DNA of 11,725 nucleotides from JANLYQ01 sp031365725 (GTDB lineage: Bacteria > Actinomycetota > Actinomycetes > JACCUZ01). Below the pieces are notes generated by a model, which saw only the letters and a program-made list of their open reading frames with translations, did not search any database and was not told the DNA's origin. Shown here in pieces: positions 10,784 through 11,725 of the stretch. The position numbers and the translations under genes are program-made. The stretch's first letter is position 1; every line of letters begins with the position of its first letter. The stretch covers positions 1 through 11,725 of the forward strand of contig JANLYQ010000081.1 of the NCBI GenBank assembly GCA_031365725.1. The letters are read 5' to 3'.

Positions 10784-11725
10784 ACCGAGTCGCTGGTAGG
10801 TCGCTTCGGTGCTCTCCTTGGCTGCGCGCCACCAGTCCTCGTGACTGCGGTACCACTCAACGGTTTGCTCGAGGCCCGCACGGACATCGCCGTACGTCGG
10901 GGCCCAGCCGGTCTCTGCCCGCAGCTTGCTCGAGTCGATCGCGTAGCGCAGGTCGTGGCCGGGACGGTCGCTGACCAGGTCGTACCAGTCGACGGGTCGG
11001 CCGAGGATCTCCAGCAGCATCTCGACGACGTCGCGGTTGTTGCGCTCGCCATCGGCGCCGATGAGGTAGGTCTCGCCGAGGCGTCCGTGCTCGACGATGG
11101 TGACCACCGCGTCGTTGTGGTCGTCGACGTGGATCCAGTCGCGCACGTTGGCGCCGGTGCCGTAGAGCTTGGGTTTCACCCCCGACAGGATGTTGGTGAT
11201 CTGGCGCGGGATGAACTTCTCGACGTGCTGGAACGGCCCGTAGTTGTTCGAGCAGTTGGACAGCGTCGCCTGCACGCCGAAGGACCGCACCCAGGCCCGC
11301 ACCAGCAGGTCGGCCGATGCCTTGCTTGCGCTGTAAGGACTAGACGGGTTGTACGGCGTGGTCTCGAGGAACCGCGCGGGGTCGTCGAGCTCGAGGTCGC
11401 CGTAGACCTCGTCGGTCGACACGTGGTGCAGCCGCACACCGTGCCGCCGGACAGCCTCGAGCAGCCGGTAGGTGCCGATGATGTTGGTCTCCACGAACGG
11501 CCACGGGTCGTCGAGGGAGTTGTCGTTGTGCGACTCGGCGGCGAAGTGCACGACCGCGTCGGCGTCGGCGACCAGGCGGTCGACCAGCGCGGCGTCGGCG
11601 ACGCTGCCCTCGACGAACCCGACCCGGTCGGCGACCGTCTCGAGGTTGTCGCGGTTGCCGGCGTAGGTCAGGGCGTCCAGCACCGTGAGCTGCCAGTCGG
11701 GCCGTGTCGCGGTGGTGCGCAGGAC
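10778..11725 (-). CDS. rmlB: dTDP-glucose 4,6-dehydratase RmlB, N-terminus outside window
   Basis: The minus strand is open from 11725 to the TAG at 10778, giving 315 residues. The visible part starts VLRTTATRPDWQLTVLDALT, so about 15-20 N-terminal residues with the Gly-rich NAD-binding loop lie beyond the window; the GTG at 11683 is internal, not the start. FAAESHNDNSLDDP, the catalytic loop STDEVYGD (Thr, Asp and Glu of the dehydratase reaction) and YSASK (Tyr and Lys of the short-chain dehydrogenase fold) are present, as are NNYGPFQ, KLYGTGANVRDWIHVDDH and SDRPGHDLRYAID. The enzyme converts dTDP-glucose to dTDP-4-keto-6-deoxyglucose, the second step toward dTDP-L-rhamnose for cell-wall glycans, in the cytoplasm with bound NAD. 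Other rml genes may lie just upstream, outside the window. Confidence 0.96.
   Translation of the reverse strand, partial: VLRTTATRPDWQLTVLDALTYAGNRDNLETVADRVGFVEGSVADAALVDRLVADADAVVHFAAESHNDNSLDDPWPFVETNIIGTYRLLEAVRRHGVRLHHVSTDEVYGDLELDDPARFLETTPYNPSSPYSASKASADLLVRAWVRSFGVQATLSNCSNNYGPFQHVEKFIPRQITNILSGVKPKLYGTGANVRDWIHVDDHNDAVVTIVEHGRLGETYLIGADGERNNRDVVEMLLEILGRPVDWYDLVSDRPGHDLRYAIDSSKLRAETGWAPTYGDVRAGLEQTVEWYRSHEDWWRAAKESTEATYQRLGR

Overview
The window is chromosomal DNA of a high-GC actinobacterium. Three things point there: mycothiol synthesis (mshC), a coenzyme F420-type oxidoreductase, and several Actinobacteria-only families (DUF3090, DUF5703, the SCO1664 kinase-like family). Gene content and the leaderless starts would suit Nocardioides or a relative, but the genus is a guess from memory of gene order.

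Layout. Positions 1-475 (minus) hold a type II toxin-antitoxin pair: a RelE/ParE toxin cut by the window edge and a Phd/YefM antitoxin with a strong promoter at 491-519. Positions 476-941 have no intact gene but carry the decayed C-terminal end of a tyrosine recombinase (about 670-820), beside a tRNA-Leu(GAG) gene at 942-1027. Together these look like the scar of an element once integrated at the tRNA. From 1175 the DNA is ordinary core chromosome: an M20 metallopeptidase (plus), convergent with a DUF5703 protein and an aldo/keto reductase (minus). The reductase gene diverges across 43 bp from an F420-type LLM oxidoreductase followed by uppP (undecaprenyl-diphosphatase). uppP converges on a secreted coiled-coil M23 peptidase, whose 5' leader contains strong hairpins and a possible 16-codon ORF.

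Positions 7344-10761 (plus) form the most interesting block: a histidine phosphatase/phosphomutase of the MSMEG_4193 type, DUF3090, a PI3/4-kinase-related SCO1664 protein and mshC. The first three match an uncharacterised three-gene system conserved in Actinobacteria, and here they sit directly upstream of a mycothiol gene. The mycothiol phosphatase MshA2 has, as far as I know, no assigned gene, which makes the phosphatase of this block a testable candidate. The window ends in rmlB (minus, 5' end missing), convergent with mshC.

Themes. The cell-envelope genes are uppP, the M23 peptidase and rmlB; the thiol-redox gene is mshC. Several genes (antitoxin, aldo/keto reductase, LLM oxidoreductase, DUF3090, mshC) have a TAnnnT -10 element 6-7 nt before the start codon, as expected for leaderless mRNAs. 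No CRISPR array, intact insertion sequence or phage gene was seen.
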